A stretch of DNA of 64,000 nt from Siphonodentalium dalli (GCA_032622095.1 CP136063.1:70659980-70723979), one strand, 5' to 3'; positions 9,941 to 21,917 are shown, numbered from the stretch's first letter. The notes: generated from the sequence alone by a model not told the origin. A program made the numbers and translations.

Positions 9941-10784
9941 TCAATATGGTCTACCTAATTCTGCTCCAAAAACATGTATATTGAATATATGGATGTTTAT
10001 TGTGGGGAAACCGATTATTTCAATGATATTTTCATTAACTGGCATCCAAAAACCGACCTACGGGAGCGCGCTTCGCACACGACTGTTTCTTAAGTATATG
10101 TGCATATTTAATAAGTCAACAATTCGAAGCACAACAAATAAGATTGGCGGGGTCCCTTGCGCTTGCGCGATCTGTCCATCAAAACATATTTAGACATCTC
10201 AAGACACGTAAGACCCAATAACTTAATATACAGAATAGATACATCTATTGCCTGAGTGACTAATATTTATATTTGTTACAATGGGGTCAAATAGTTGCGA
10301 AGCCAGCACCACAATTCTTTCCCTCCATAGTAAATATTAAAACAACTTATAAAGAATTATTTATTTACCTTATATTTGGTATGGAGCGTCCTTGGTTTAC
10401 TGGAGTTCAGATTGTTAACATCACGTCACCAAGTCAATTACTCGCGAAGCCACAGCCATAACTATGTCCCTCCATAGTAATTCTCAAAACAACTTCTTAA
10501 GAACAATTGACCAGGTCAGTCGCGCAATTATTGGAAGAGCCACGGTCAATCATTTTTTTTTAAACCAAATTTTACATTTAAATTATTCCTTTATTTAACC
10601 AAAAAAAAAAATTAAATGATAAAATTAACTTTTACTACTTGCTAAATTTTATCTTTTAATTATTTCATTTAAATTTTAGACTAAAATTTAAAAATATACA
10701 GTCCCAGTATTTACAGTATACTAAGTCCAAGTCTTTATAATCTGTTGAGTGACCCCACAGTCATTTACTGGCTTTGTTAGTATT
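9941..10784. other. Interior of the insertion, no gene
   Basis: AT-rich, with short imperfect repeats (GAAGCCAGCACCACAATTCTTTC near 10,297 and GAAGCCACAGCCATAACTATGTC near 10,446). No protein domain is recognisable. Confidence 0.5.
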
Positions 10785-10895
10785 AATTTGAAGGATTACT
10801 TGTTTAAACGCAATTGTTATCAAAATATTTTATGTATTTTTTATAATTTCTATTTATATGTAATACTATAATCTTGGTGGCGTTACCATTTCTGA

Positions 10896-13316
10896 CTATG
10901 GTTTTCTTGTTGCCTTTGGTTGTCCAATAGTTGAGCTGTCTGTCGTGCGTGGTGAAGAGAACGAAAATGTCGTCGTAATCTCCTGGTCCTTGGTTGTTAG
11001 TGGTATGGCTGTCGAAGTATGTGTGGCTACTACGGCAGTGTCCGCGCTCGTCAAACCTGTGATTAACGACTGGGTCGGATATCTAGTAGTTGAAGTAGAT
11101 GGGCTTTTATTGTGTGTTGGTGGTGTCGATGTTACATTCCCGTAGCTTTCTACAAGAGGCGATGTGGATGTCAGTTCATTTCCATTGGTGGTTGTGGAAT
11201 CATTTGCTGCTTGAATTACGGTGCTATCAGCAGTATTGCTGTAAGTACTGCTCTCTGTCGAGTCCTTGTTTGTGGTATACGGTGTCGTGTTCCTTTTGTC
11301 GTCGAAGGTTGTGATCACTGATGCTGTTGTAACCGCCGTATTCTCAGTTACCAGCGCCGGTGTGATCACTGATGGTGTTGCAATAGCCGTACTCTCAGTT
11401 ACCAGTGCAGTTTTGATCACTGATGGTGTTGCAATAGCCGTCTTCTCAGTTATCAGTGCCGTTGTTATCACTGATGGTGTTGTAATCGCCGTATCCTCAG
11501 TTACCAGTGCCATTGTGATCACTGATGGTGTTGCAATAGCCGTATTCTCATTTACCAGCGCCGTTGTGATCACTGATGGTGTTGTAATCGCCGTATTCTC
11601 AGTTACCAGCGTCGTTGTGATCACTGATGGTGTTGTAATCGCCGTATGCTCAGTTACCAGCGCCGTTGTGATCACTGATGGTGTTGCAATAGCCGTATTC
11701 TCAGTTACCAGTGAAGTTGTGATCACTGATTTTGTTGCAATAGCCGTATTCTCAGTTACTAGTGCCGTTGTGATCACTGATGCTGCTGTAATCGCCTTAT
11801 TCTCAGTTACCATCGCCGTTGTGATCACTGATGGTGTTGTAATAGCCGTATTCTCAGTTACCAGTGCCGTTGTGATCACTGATGGTGTTGTAATCGCCGT
11901 ATTCTGAGTTACCATAGCTGTTATTATCACTGATGGTGCTGTAATCGCCGTATTCTCAGTTACCAGTGCCGTTGTTGTCATCGTCGTGAGATGTGTTGGT
12001 GACAGCGTATTTTCGGTAATCGTTGTGGTGTCCACCGTTTCCAATGCTGTTGATGATGTGACGACATCCGTGGTGGGTGACAATAAGTTTGTTTCGCAGA
12101 ACTCCCCACTATATCCATCGGAACAATCGCACTGTGCTTGGTTTGTCTGCAGATTACATGTTCCCCCATTTTGACATGGGCAAGTGGAAACAAATTGATG
12201 TTAGCCTTGTCCGACGTTTACGTACTCGAAACACTCGTTTGTTGGTTGATTAAACACATTACCATAATATATTGTGGCCCCATATTCATTGTTCCCCTTT
12301 TCACACAATACGACAGAAAACTGCCTGTTGCAACACCCATCAACCACATAATATCCGTTCAAGTAGCAGCAATCGGCATTAAATCCACTGGTATGTGTAT
12401 CGCTATCGACGTAAGTGTAATAGCCAATATTATTCGGTTGGTCCTCTTCCCACCATGTGCTGAACAACGTGTTCACCTTCAATGCATCAGCCCACTGGAA
12501 TACACCCTCACGTTGATTATCATTCGCGCCGAAGAGAACATCATCACCCGAACTTTGCAGCAAGTTGCTGGTTAGTTCAATATCTTCATAACTATATATC
12601 CGTCCGAGATTCCCCGAGTTACTTTCACAAAAACCGCTCAATTCATTGGCATTGCCTGTCTGCGAATATGATACCAGATAACACGTTTTCAAAGACGACA
12701 TGAACCATCCATCGTCACATGATACGCTTGGATATTCTGGAACACTCGCTAACATGTGTGCGTGATCCAACGGTGATTGCGGGAGCTCACCCTCGCAAAG
12801 AACATATCGGTAGACAGTATCACTGCAAATCGAGTCGGACAGAAATTGACCATTGGATTGAATAACTAACGTCGTACAATCAGCTCCGAACATGATCTGA
12901 CCATTTGATGAGAACACAACATCATTGGGTTCTCCAGCTCGCCAGAAACTGTTCATCCACGATTCTTGTTGAGAACCATCAACCCACACGAATGTCCCTT
13001 CCTCCTGAAAATCATTGAGACCTATCAGAACCGGGGAATTATGAAAACCACGATTATTAAACAATGAGTTTAGTTCAATACCGATCTTATTCATATCGGC
13101 GATTGTATGCAACTTTGCAAGGTTGTTTTTCTTCGAGGTGCATGTCTCGATCATGACATCTCCTTGTTGTGGTGAAGTCTCCGCCATTAAGCAATAGTCT
13201 GTTCCCGTAGATGAGGGGTAGTTGAGCGCATATATCCCATTCACACCATTCTCCGCAATAAAATTAACACAGTTTAGTGTCAGTAGATACACGACTGTTT
13301 GAGACGACACTACCAT
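10896..13316 (-). pseudogene. Lectin-mucin gene copy 2: body with one in-frame stop and lost anchor
   Basis: One continuous frame from the ATG at 13,314-13,316 (same context as copy 1) to a TAG at 10,896-10,898, interrupted only by TAA at 12,201-12,203 just before the EGF domain. Codons 1-371 give signal peptide, lectin domain 1 (EPN motif retained) and lectin domain 2 (QPN retained), all close to copy 1. After the TAA the frame stays open: EGF domain (CPCQNGGTC), then a Thr-rich stalk expanded by thirteen 17-residue repeats. The anchor is detached at 6820-7110. If transcribed, the stop would yield a soluble two-lectin-domain protein of ~371 residues. The rest of the frame is undamaged, so inactivation is recent, or the TAA is a sequencing error or an allele. 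Confidence 0.85.
11310..11985 (-). repeat. 51 bp coding minisatellite, ~13 units
   Basis: Tandem 51 bp units encoding variants of a 17-residue Thr-rich repeat (typical form ALVTENTAITTPSVITT) in the copy 2 stalk. Units differ at scattered positions and length stays a multiple of three, so the frame was preserved during expansion. Copy 1 has one such unit, copy 3 six to seven. The antisense strand is open over the same stretch, which is a shadow. Confidence 0.9.
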
Positions 13317-13390
13317 TGTCCTGAATTTCAAATTATTCCCATATTCTACAATCCCGCCAAATTGTTGACAATATTCCAGTTCACAGCCGC
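13317..13390 (-). promoter_or_regulatory. Upstream region of copy 2 matching copy 1
   Basis: About 70 bp matching 3077-3145, with the TATA-like run altered to ATTCTACAAT. Beyond 13,390 the homology stops. Confidence 0.3.
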
Positions 13391-13559
13391 TTTCGTGGAT
13401 AAATCCGCACCTTCGCTATATGTCTATTGTCTATGGGGAAGGCCATCTCCAATGTTTCCAGCTATTCTCTGACTGATATTAATATGACGCGCGAATTATT
13501 GATATATGAAGGAGACTCTCCCGGCGAATCTATATTATTGTTCAGCATACTTACCTATA
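13391..13559. other. Short gene-free spacer
   Basis: No gene or repeat recognised between copy 2 upstream DNA and the dispersed repeat X. Confidence 0.4.
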
Positions 13560-14140
13560 GCGCTGTTTATGCTTAAGGCGATTCGGGTCGATAAATGGCA
13601 AAAGTAGATTGCAGGAGTAGCATCTTCCAGAACGATTTCCACCACATTAAAGGTACGGTTGGCCTTGGCGGTGGGTATCCTGCGAAAATATTTACACCCG
13701 TCATAAACCGCCACAAACAGAAAGAACAACACAATGTAGACAGACTTTGTCCGTATACAAATAAGAAATATCGCATAAACAGTATGTTATTGTCATATCT
13801 TTGACCATTGTTATGTAAACAAAAGCATAAAAAGTTACTTTTCTGGTGTTTGTTTATATTATGATGGTAAACATAAAGAGCGTTCTTTGTTGGTGAATTC
13901 CTGATATGGAACGATTAGAGAGCGTTTATGCCATTTGTGTGTGATTAGCCAGCAGCATTGTGCTGTCTTCTGTAACACAATCAGGCTCTTGCTTAGGTAA
14001 AATATAGTAAATCTTTATGATAACATGCTGTTTACGCGATGGTCATGGTATATATGAACGAAACTGTATGCGTTTTAATGTTTTTCTGTTTACGGTGATT
14101 GGAACAAATATGAATATTTTCGACAACTAAGGCCTCACGT
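13560..14140. mobile_element. Dispersed repeat X, copy 1
   Basis: Shares order and sequence with 28,285-28,690 and, inverted, 41,185-41,650: a GACAGAC-type start, ATGTAAAC...AAAAAGTTAC, TATGGTAAACATAAAGAGCG twice about 40 bp apart, GTGTGATTA.CCA, TGTAACAC.A.CAGG, and an end near GGTGATT..AACAAATATGAAT. Non-coding, about 0.4-0.55 kb; class unknown. Short open frames inside are not conserved. Confidence 0.65.
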
Positions 14141-14565
14141 GCCTTTAAGACCATCATCACAATGTCAGATCGGTAACACAAAAAGACCAACTGATCCTTT
14201 AACGCCCATATTGACCAGGTACGTATGTGTTTGCTTATTGGGCGTGGGTAGCTGAAAGTTGAAATCTTTACAAATATTACAATATGCTACTACTAAACAA
14301 CAGTTCGTAAACACTCAGAATACCAATAGACACCTCTCTCTTGTGTCATAGTCTTTGAGCTGGCGTGCCAACATATAGCGTCTTCGGAGAGCTATTCACA
14401 CATGACATGAAATGGCTTCCCAATATAATGCATATTGATCTACATCTACACATCAGGTTTGTGGCGGGGGGGGGGGGGGGGCACAACTGGTAATGGTGTG
14501 TTGAAAAGCCCACAACGATTCACTTCATTGTAAATAGAAACAAAGCAAATTGTTTGTGTATTATT
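14141..14565. other. Gene-free spacer with poly-G run
   Basis: No gene. An 18-19 base G run lies at about 14,465-14,482. Confidence 0.5.
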
Positions 14566-15298
14566 TTTGTTTTATTTTGTATTTTTATAATATTATATTA
14601 TGCTGTGCATGTGTGACTAAATGTTACCATCTCTGTGATGTCAAAACGATGCAAGCTGGCTCTTGTTTTATCTTCTATGGGATCTTTAATATGCTTTCGT
14701 GGTTTCAAATCTTCAGATACAACAGATTTTAGCACAATTGAATGAACGATATAAACATGATACATGTTTTGGCTAGTCATGTCAGGCCGGATTAAGACAT
14801 ATTTAGATTTAAGCCACCTCAGAAATTAATAAACCTCAGCGAAAAACACTAATACTACACGATTAGTCGGTGTATTTATGAGAGCAATATGCCAAGCCTG
14901 GAAATATTAGATACTGATTTTGTTTTTGCTGGAACAAGTACACAAACCCTCCATAAACAACATACTAAAAATCAACAAAAATCTGGAAAAAAGGGAAATT
15001 GATGAAAGAAATATGGGAAAATTAGGTCAAATGATCTCAATTTGTGGATTTTCAGGATATATAAACATTTACGTACTTATTCTGGGAGAAAAGTCTCTTG
15101 CAATTAGTTCCGGGTAAAACCATAAATGCACTAAACTCGCTTGTTCCTAATTGTACATGTACATTATCACGCAGTGTGGTGCTTCAAAATTGACATCAAA
15201 CTATATGTTTTCCTCCGTCTACAAATGCAACATGACCGAATATCGACGGACAGATGGACAAAATACGCACAAACAGGCCCGATAATATGGTGCCGGAC
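14566..15298. repeat. Upstream segment duplicated at 18,571-19,690
   Basis: Matches 18,571-19,690 (shared GCTGTGCATGTGTGACTAAA, GGCCGGATTAAG, the AATCAACAAAAATC block and TTTTCCTCCGTCTACAAATG). The second copy carries a ~420 bp insertion. It lies upstream of copy 2 here and upstream of copy 3 there, so the tandem unit included 5' flank. No gene. Confidence 0.8.
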
Positions 15299-15607
15299 AT
15301 CTGCAGAATGAGGTCCACAGAGGGTGAATTTGGTTACGCTATCGGCACAGCGGGATATAGCATGACTAAATTCACCCTCTGGTGACCTCATTCAGCTTAT
15401 GCCTCATCTGCTATGGGAGATCTATATTAAGATTTAAGTCCCAGATGGTGGATATTGTGATTGCACCCATTGGGAACCTCGAGTATGCAATGTGTTAATT
15501 TTGGGATATAGAGAAAGTAAACTAAAAAGAAAAGAAAGTTTCGAAAGAAACTAAAAGACTTGTTAATTTGATATTAAATATACTTTCCAGAGAAGATGAT
15601 CAAGTAA
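15299..15607. mobile_element. MITE with ~92 bp palindrome (family 2), truncated
   Basis: Palindrome at about 15,303-15,395 (GCAGAATGAGGTCC...AGGGTGAATTT with its complement), followed by the ~200 bp tail also present at 46,990-47,215. Related full element at 34,655-35,065. Confidence 0.75.
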
Positions 15608-15845
15608 ATTATCCCTTTTGTCAAGTTTCCAATAACCACAGTGGCTCCACAAACTCCTTGCATACGGTCGGTATTTGTCCAGGAAAAAGTGACTCAAATC
15701 AAAGAGCTTTCCGTGCTAGTTCTTTTCATGTGTGGAACAAATAAAGAGCGCATGTGTCACTTCTGTGAGGAAAAACTAAACCAGCTGTGTGTATAGTATA
15801 CAAAGTTTGTGTATTAGTTTTGCTTATTAGCTGAACTTAACAACG
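15608..15845. other. Gene-free spacer
   Basis: Contains AATAAAGAGCGCATG near 15,739, a single variant of the dispersed paired motif. No gene. Confidence 0.4.
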
Positions 15846-16440
15846 TAAAGTTTGAGCTATTGCCATGGATTTATGTCCGTCGTCCGTCAGTCCGTGGGTC
15901 AACAATTTCCATCGGCACGCCCTGCAGGCCGCATCCCTCATCCGATCTTCACAAAACTTCATATGTGACCTATAGATGGGTGCTATCGACATTTCCCGCA
16001 TTTCGATGAAAAACATAGCCGCCAGCAGCCATCTTGGGATTCGAAATTTGAATCAGTCGGCACACCCTACATCCCATATTTATGACCGGATCATATTAAT
16101 ATTTTGCAGGCACAATTATGATCACCTGTAGGTGGGAGCTATCGTATTTGAACGATTTTCGATGAAAAACATGGCCGCCAGCAGCCATTTTGGATTTTAC
16201 TCCTTGCATGACTAAATACTTTGGCACTCCCCACAGACAACATTCCTCATCTGATGATCACCAAACTTCATATGGATCTTCGGGGTGACCACTAAACGGG
16301 AGCCTCATATTTTGACCGAAATTCGTTGAAAAACATGGCCGCCAGCGACAATCTTGGAGTTTACTCTTTGTATGACAAAATCCTTTGGCGCACCCTACAA
16401 ACCACATCCATCAGCCGATCATCACCAATCTTCATAAGGA
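15846..16440. mobile_element. Pearl-like element: end sequence plus tandem ~160 bp cores
   Basis: Begins GTAAAGTTTGAGCTATTGCC and a GTCCGTCGTCCGTC-type run, then about three ~150-165 bp units each carrying a form of GAAAAACATGGCCGCCAGC and a following CATC.GATCATCACAA segment. Same end sequence, inverted, at ~33,725-33,760. The arrangement resembles the bivalve pearl elements, regarded as non-autonomous Helitron relatives; that assignment is by structure only. Confidence 0.6.
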
Positions 16441-16446
16441 TCTTCG

Positions 16447-17700
16447 TATCTCGTAGACTCCCGAATGAACCCTAGAAAAAGTTGCAGGGTGCTGCTTGCT
16501 TTATTCAGTCGAGAAACCTCGACTTCAATTGAAGACTTAAAAGTCTCGAGAACGTGTCACTAGATATTGTTTGGAATATGAAAAACCACTAACCGCACTG
16601 AATGTTTTAGTATGGCTTCTGAAAAACATGTTTTATTTCAGAATATAAATGTCTATATTGTTATATAATAATCGTACGTTCATCAAAAGTACGTAATGTG
16701 TGTTATGTAATTAGTTATATACATGTAATTATGTAGCTAAATGTATAACAGACCATTCCAGGATTTGAATAATTTCGATTAGAATATAATTACTGTTTTT
16801 GTTTAGATATTTTTATTCAGATACTTTTTAAGTTCAGTATGTCATAGTAATCTTATTCGATAGTACATAGCACTTTCAATACATTTTCAGATACATATAA
16901 ACGTTCATGTATAATTGATTAATTGTCATTTATATTTATAACATAACAGTGTATATAACGAGTAATAATTTTGAGATAATCAGTAAATATGAGAATATTC
17001 ATAATCACTTATTTCTGAACTGTCGTGGGAAAGTCATTAAGTCTATATTGTGAGCATGTATGGGTAACATGATCACTCAAAAGTAAATGTTGTCTCGTTC
17101 TCAATTTTTAAGAATTGTTTCCATGACATCCCATTGTGCCCTATATGTATGACTTCTATCGTTCAAGGAATATGTGTTTAGAATTTAACTTTTTATAACA
17201 TTTCAAAAATTCAATAAGTCCCTATACAATTGGGTTGGTATATCTCGTTTACATAAGTATACAAATTTCCTATACAATATTGTACAGATGTCCAGAGTAT
17301 CGTTGGCATGTAATTGGAATTGATCCAAATATATGTATAATTGTTTCTTTTGTGTTCCCACAAAAAATAGAGCATAATTCTGTTTCTGAGAGTTTGCACT
17401 TGAATAATTTTGATTTTGTATAAAGTATATCTTGGTTGTATTGTAAACTTATCAGACCCATATAATCTGTAATATGATATTGTTTCCATATATTTGTTTC
17501 CAATCCAATTCACATAAAGATATTCCAAGTAGATTAGACCATTTTCCTTGTACGTGGGAGGGTGCTTCAGCAAATCGTCACAGTACAATTGGGAAAAATT
17601 TACTTACAGGGTTTTAAGGCTTTCCTAAAAAATTATATTTATTTTCTTTTTTGTTTTATAGTTTCTCACTATTTCTCAAACATGCTCTCCATTTGGGATG
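16447..17700. repeat. Inter-gene spacer, second copy
   Basis: Counterpart of 3397-4300, joined to the pearl-like element at about 16,447. 16,780-17,265 has no counterpart in the first copy and shows no gene. The stretch 17,265-17,700 again matches 3775-4290. Confidence 0.75.
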
Positions 17701-17982
17701 GTATCGCATTCAACAGGCCTTGGTCGTGTGTGAAAGGAACTTGAAGATTACTGCAAAATGATGAATAATAGTCTAAGAGTCCGCTATCTTCCTTCATCGG
17801 GACATTAATTAAATATACACCTTTTTTTAAAGTCATCATCTCGAAATCAAAACCGCCTATTAACGGGTCATGTATAAATGACGTACATATGCTGGTTTTA
17901 TGGTGTCACATCGGACAGGGAATCACGTGGTTTCGAGGTTGGTGAGTACCACGCATTCAAAATATGCAAATGCACAAAACAT
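17701..17982. other. Spacer 3' of copy 3, no gene
   Basis: No gene or repeat recognised. Ends where the truncated mucin repeats of copy 3 begin. Confidence 0.4.
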
Positions 17983-18557
17983 AATATTCTCAGTTACCAG
18001 TGCCGTTGTGATCACTGATGGTGTTGTAATCGCCGTATTCTCAGTTACCAGTGCCCTTGTGATCAATGATGGTGTTGTAATCGCCGTATTATGAGTTACC
18101 AGTGTCGTTGTGATCAATGATGGTGCTGTAATCGCCGTATTATGAGTTACCATTGTCGTTGTGATCAATGATGGTGCTGTAATCGCCGTATTATGAGTTA
18201 CCATTGTCGTTGTGATCAATGATGGTGCTGTAATCGCCGTATTATCAGTTACCAGTGCCGTTGTGATCACTGATGCTGTTGTAATCGCCGTATTATCAGT
18301 TACCAGCGCTGTTGTTGTCATCGCCGTTGTCATCGCCGTGAGATGTGTTGGTGACAACGTATTTTCGGTAATCGTTGTGGTGTCCACCGTTTCCAATGCT
18401 GTTAATGATGTGACGACATCCGTGGTACCCATCGTGGTTGGTTGCCGTGTGGATGGCAATAAGTTTGTTTCGCAGAACTCCCCACACTAGCCATCGGAAC
18501 AATCGCACTGTGTTGGGTTTGTCTGCAAATTACACGTTCCCCCATTTTGGCATGGGC
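17983..18557 (-). pseudogene. Lectin-mucin gene copy 3: EGF plus stalk fragment
   Basis: Minus-strand frame matching only the EGF domain (with an in-frame TAG in place of the Tyr codon of the DGYSGEFC motif), the linker TRQPTTMGTTDVVTS, and six to seven 17-residue stalk repeats, then running into unrelated DNA at about 17,983. Both lectin domains, the distal stalk and the anchor are missing. At 18,557 the EGF sequence joins DNA that in the copy 2 unit lies over 1 kb upstream of the gene, so a deletion removed the 5' part. Non-functional relic. Confidence 0.9.
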
Positions 18558-18570
18558 AAAGATTAGTAGT

Positions 18571-19690
18571 TTTGTTTTATTTTGTATCTTTATAATATTA
18601 TATTATGCTGTGCATGTGTGACTAAATGTTACCATCGCTGTGAGGTCAAAACGATGCAAGCTGGCTCTTGTTTTATCTTCTATGGGATCTTTAATATGCT
18701 TTCTTGGTTTAAAATGTCCACTTACAACAACAACAACAACAACAAAAACAGTTTTAGCATAATGGAGTGAACGATACACACATGATACAGGTTATGTCTT
18801 GTCATGGCAGGCCGGATTAAGTAAGGGTTAGAGTACAATAATTGTTCTTTACCAGAATAAATCGAGTCGAAGACGAGATTTTTTCTGGTAAAGAACTATT
18901 CGCGTGCTCTGACCGACTTAATTGATCCCACGCAATGCAATCAACTGGAAATGTGCCGTTGAGCGTGTTTTTACCACGACGAACAATCCGTGCGCTGGCC
19001 GCGATTGGATACAATAGCCGGTTAGCCACGCCCAACAACGTGATTAACATGAACTGATCGCCATTGAATGTGAATAGATATGTCCGAAACAACACAGACT
19101 GGTCCCGCTTAGTGCAATTTGTCTTTTATGAGTTGCGTATGCCTAACAATGGGATAATCACTGAACTATTCCTTCGCCAGCCGTGGGAATTGGTGTGCTT
19201 TACCAAAAACCAGGGAACGATTGTAACAATGGGATTGTGCTCTAAGACATGTTTAGATTTAAGCCACCTCAGATAATAATAAAAACTCATCGAAAGGTAC
19301 TAATGCCAAACCTGGAACTGTTGGATACTGATTTGTTTTTGCTGGAACAAGTATAGAAACTCTCCATAAATAACATACTAAAAATCAACAAAAATCAGAA
19401 GAAGGGAAATTGATGAAAGAAATATGGGGAAATTAGGTCAAATCATCTCAATTTGTGGATTTTCAAGGATATATATAAACATTTACATACTTATTCCTGT
19501 GAGAAAAGTCTGTTGCAATTAGTTCCGGGTAAAAGCGCAAATGCCTTAAGCTCACTTCCTAATTGTACATGTACATGATCACGCAGTTTGGTGCTTCACA
19601 ATTGACATCACACTATGCATGTTTTCCTCCGTCTACAAATGCAATATGACTGAATATCGACGGAAAGATGGACAAAGTACTCACAAACAG
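18571..19690. repeat. Second copy of the 14,566-15,298 segment
   Basis: Aligned with 14,566-15,260 apart from an insertion at about 18,826-19,246. Contains a short (CAA)n stretch near 18,727. No gene. Confidence 0.8.
18826..19246. mobile_element. ~420 bp insertion with short inverted ends
   Basis: Defined by comparison with the uninterrupted GGATTAAGACAT at 14,790. Near its edges are TTAGAGTACAAT and ATTGTGCTCTAA, a 12 bp inverted pair with one mismatch. The left part holds a hairpin (GTTCTTTACCAGAA and complement). No coding frame of note. Likely a non-autonomous DNA element of unknown class. Confidence 0.6.
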
Positions 19691-20492
19691 GAATCTAGCA
19701 TTTTTGGGGACCCACCACCACCAAACCTGCAAAAAACAAATTGTTTTTACTCCCAATTTTTCGACACCCACCCCCCAAATTTCACTAAATTTGGTCTAAA
19801 ACTGCATAAAACTCTACTGATATCACTTATATGACTGGGAATGATCTCATTTTGTTCAAATAACAGTTTAACCTGTTTCAGAAGCTGTTTTAATTGAAAA
19901 AAAAGGCTTTATAAATTGCTGATTATCTGTAAACCTAGGTCATTGTGCAGGAAACACACAATTTCATAATTTCTAACTATTTCCTGATTAGTCTTTCAAC
20001 CAGCCCATTATCTAACATATACCATACCACTTATGTTTGTGTACTGGAGCAACTTAGTTCTATTATAATAATCTAGCTGAAACAGACTTCAAGCACATTT
20101 TGATAATTGACACATTTTGTTTTATATATATTGTTTTTATTAATTTTTTTTTTAATTGAATTCCTTGCTCAATTTAACAAACCAATTTTATTTTATTTTT
20201 TTTAATTCAAAATTTTGAAAAACTAACACCATTACAAAATCCGCCAGGGTACACGAGTCACGGATCCTACTCGTTTATATATATAGATGACAAGCAGTGA
20301 CAGTACTCTACCAGACTTGGATACCTTAGGTCTTGTGAGAGATCATCTGGGTTGTTAGACATGAAAATAATTCACTGATTGGGTTGATGCACCGATGCAA
20401 CAAATACATGAAAATACATGAAAAAATAGATTGACTTTGTTCTTATTTTCATTATTAATAACTCACAAAAAATGAGAGTTTGCATGTCGAAA
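19691..20492. other. Gene-free AT-rich region
   Basis: Starts with C-rich TTTGGGGACCCACC / ACACCCACCCCCC DNA distantly similar to the G/C-rich patches near 43,700-44,260, then AT-rich sequence. No gene recognised. Confidence 0.5.
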
Positions 20493-20845
20493 ATAGTGTT
20501 ATGTAAACATCGGTGTTACAGTGTAATTACCAATACAACATTACAGTCAATTATTCCTATGCATTACCATATTTTAATCCATACTTGATGGTAAACATTG
20601 GAAAAGGTAAAACAAGAAGCATTGAAAAAAATATTCTAAAAATCATGTCAAGACTAAAATATTTTAAATTACTCAACGACTAGCAATGTGTGTTGACAAA
20701 TCACCGTAACGGCTTTGTTGACATAACAATGGTTTCAACGCCGGAAACACAAAATAACAGCGATGGATGGATGATATTTAGGATAACTCTACCATTTTTA
20801 TTGCTATTGTATCAAATCATAACTCGAAAGAATGACAAAATCAAC
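20493..20845. repeat. Segmental duplicate of 22,857-23,212
   Basis: About 350 bp nearly identical to 22,857-23,212 (AATAGTGT.ATGT through CGAAAGAATGACAAAATC). Both contain the same ~50-codon open frame with no recognisable domain. The two copies flank MITEs B and C. Confidence 0.85.
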
Positions 20846-21917
20846 ATGCATGGTCATAGTTGTGCTCGCGTGGTGGAATAAATGTCCCGGATCGACAAAC
20901 AATGAAGTTTATTGTTTCTGTTGCCTGCATATCAAGATAATTTAGCAATTTCTCCATCAACCTCAGTGTTAAATGTGATGCAAGAGAAGACAGCGAAAAA
21001 GGCGAGTTAGAAGATTATAATCGAAGAGGTGAACCCATATCAGTACAAAAACCTGGGACTGTAGTCCGCTGTGACTTTCCGTAACCCAATTTGAAAATAG
21101 CAAATAGACTAAAGTAGTACAATGTCATTTGGCTTGTCTACAAACAGAGGTACACTCAGCGACTAAAGGAGTACAGCCATGGTAGCTACTAGTGGACCAA
21201 TTCGGTTGCAATTTTTACTAAGTTCCTGGCGTCAACCCCAACCAAGCTTTATATACAATAGAGTGATATATAGTCATTGGTTCCTGGATATACTTAAGGT
21301 ACTTTGAGTATGAGTACATTTTATCGTCCATACGGAACGAAAAAGTAACACAAAATCTGAAGAAAAAAATTGCGTCGTTTATTTGTATACATATGCATTT
21401 GAAAAAGTTGTGTTGGACTGAATAACAAATTTATTTAATTGGTTAGTCTCGTGGTTAAGTTGACTTATTCATTTGGCGATATTTAACCGTTTTATTAACA
21501 GATTTTGTACACATGTGTTCATTATTTTTGGTCAAAAGTGATGCAAATCCAAAGTAAGTAGTAGCATTTCTCCGAAGAAAGGCAAATCTTCGAATACAAG
21601 ATGTGTCAACGGCGTACGGCATACAGAAATTCACCAATTTTCATTGGAACATAACCAATTATTCTGTAACAGAAATCGTGGCAGACACGAAAAGTAAACT
21701 TCATTTCGAAAAAGATTTCGAAATATGTGCACCCTTCAGCACATTATCCAAACATATATACCCTTCAGCACCTTTTGTTGGTGAGAGTGACCCCTTCATA
21801 AACATTAACGGCTTAACCGCTTAACCGCATTGAGTCCTCATATCATTTGTGGAAATCAATTTTTGATACCCTCTCGGAACTCCAAAGCAAAGACTCCCAG
21901 GTACCAATTTTACATTG
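20846..21917. other. Gene-free region
   Basis: Only short unconserved open frames. No domain, repeat or RNA gene recognised. Confidence 0.5.

Larger units (their letters stand above)
7111..10895. mobile_element. 3.8 kb insertion splitting copy 2 of the lectin-mucin gene
   Basis: Absent from copy 1. Both junctions carry an inverted ACGCCACC / GGTGGCGT near the edge. The last ~100 bp (10,785-10,882, ending ATCTTGGTGGCGTTAC) has a second copy at 49,139-49,266 ending ATCTTGGGGGCGTTAC, so the right edge looks like the end of a dispersed element. Inside are a ~290 bp imperfect tandem duplication, a degenerate tandem repeat block, a mariner-like MITE array, and AT-rich DNA with no recognisable transposase or polymerase. 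The class is unknown; a non-autonomous or decayed element, or several nested ones, is likely. Confidence 0.6.

Noticed and set aside
10896-10900. Splicing over the 3.8 kb insertion to rejoin body and anchor of copy 2
   Set aside because: No in-frame donor lies before the TAG at the junction, and the matching block in copy 1 is uninterrupted, so an insertion is the simpler reading.
11266-11907. 213-codon plus-strand open frame over the stalk repeats
   Set aside because: Antisense shadow of the 51 bp coding repeat; its regularity comes from the minus-strand gene.
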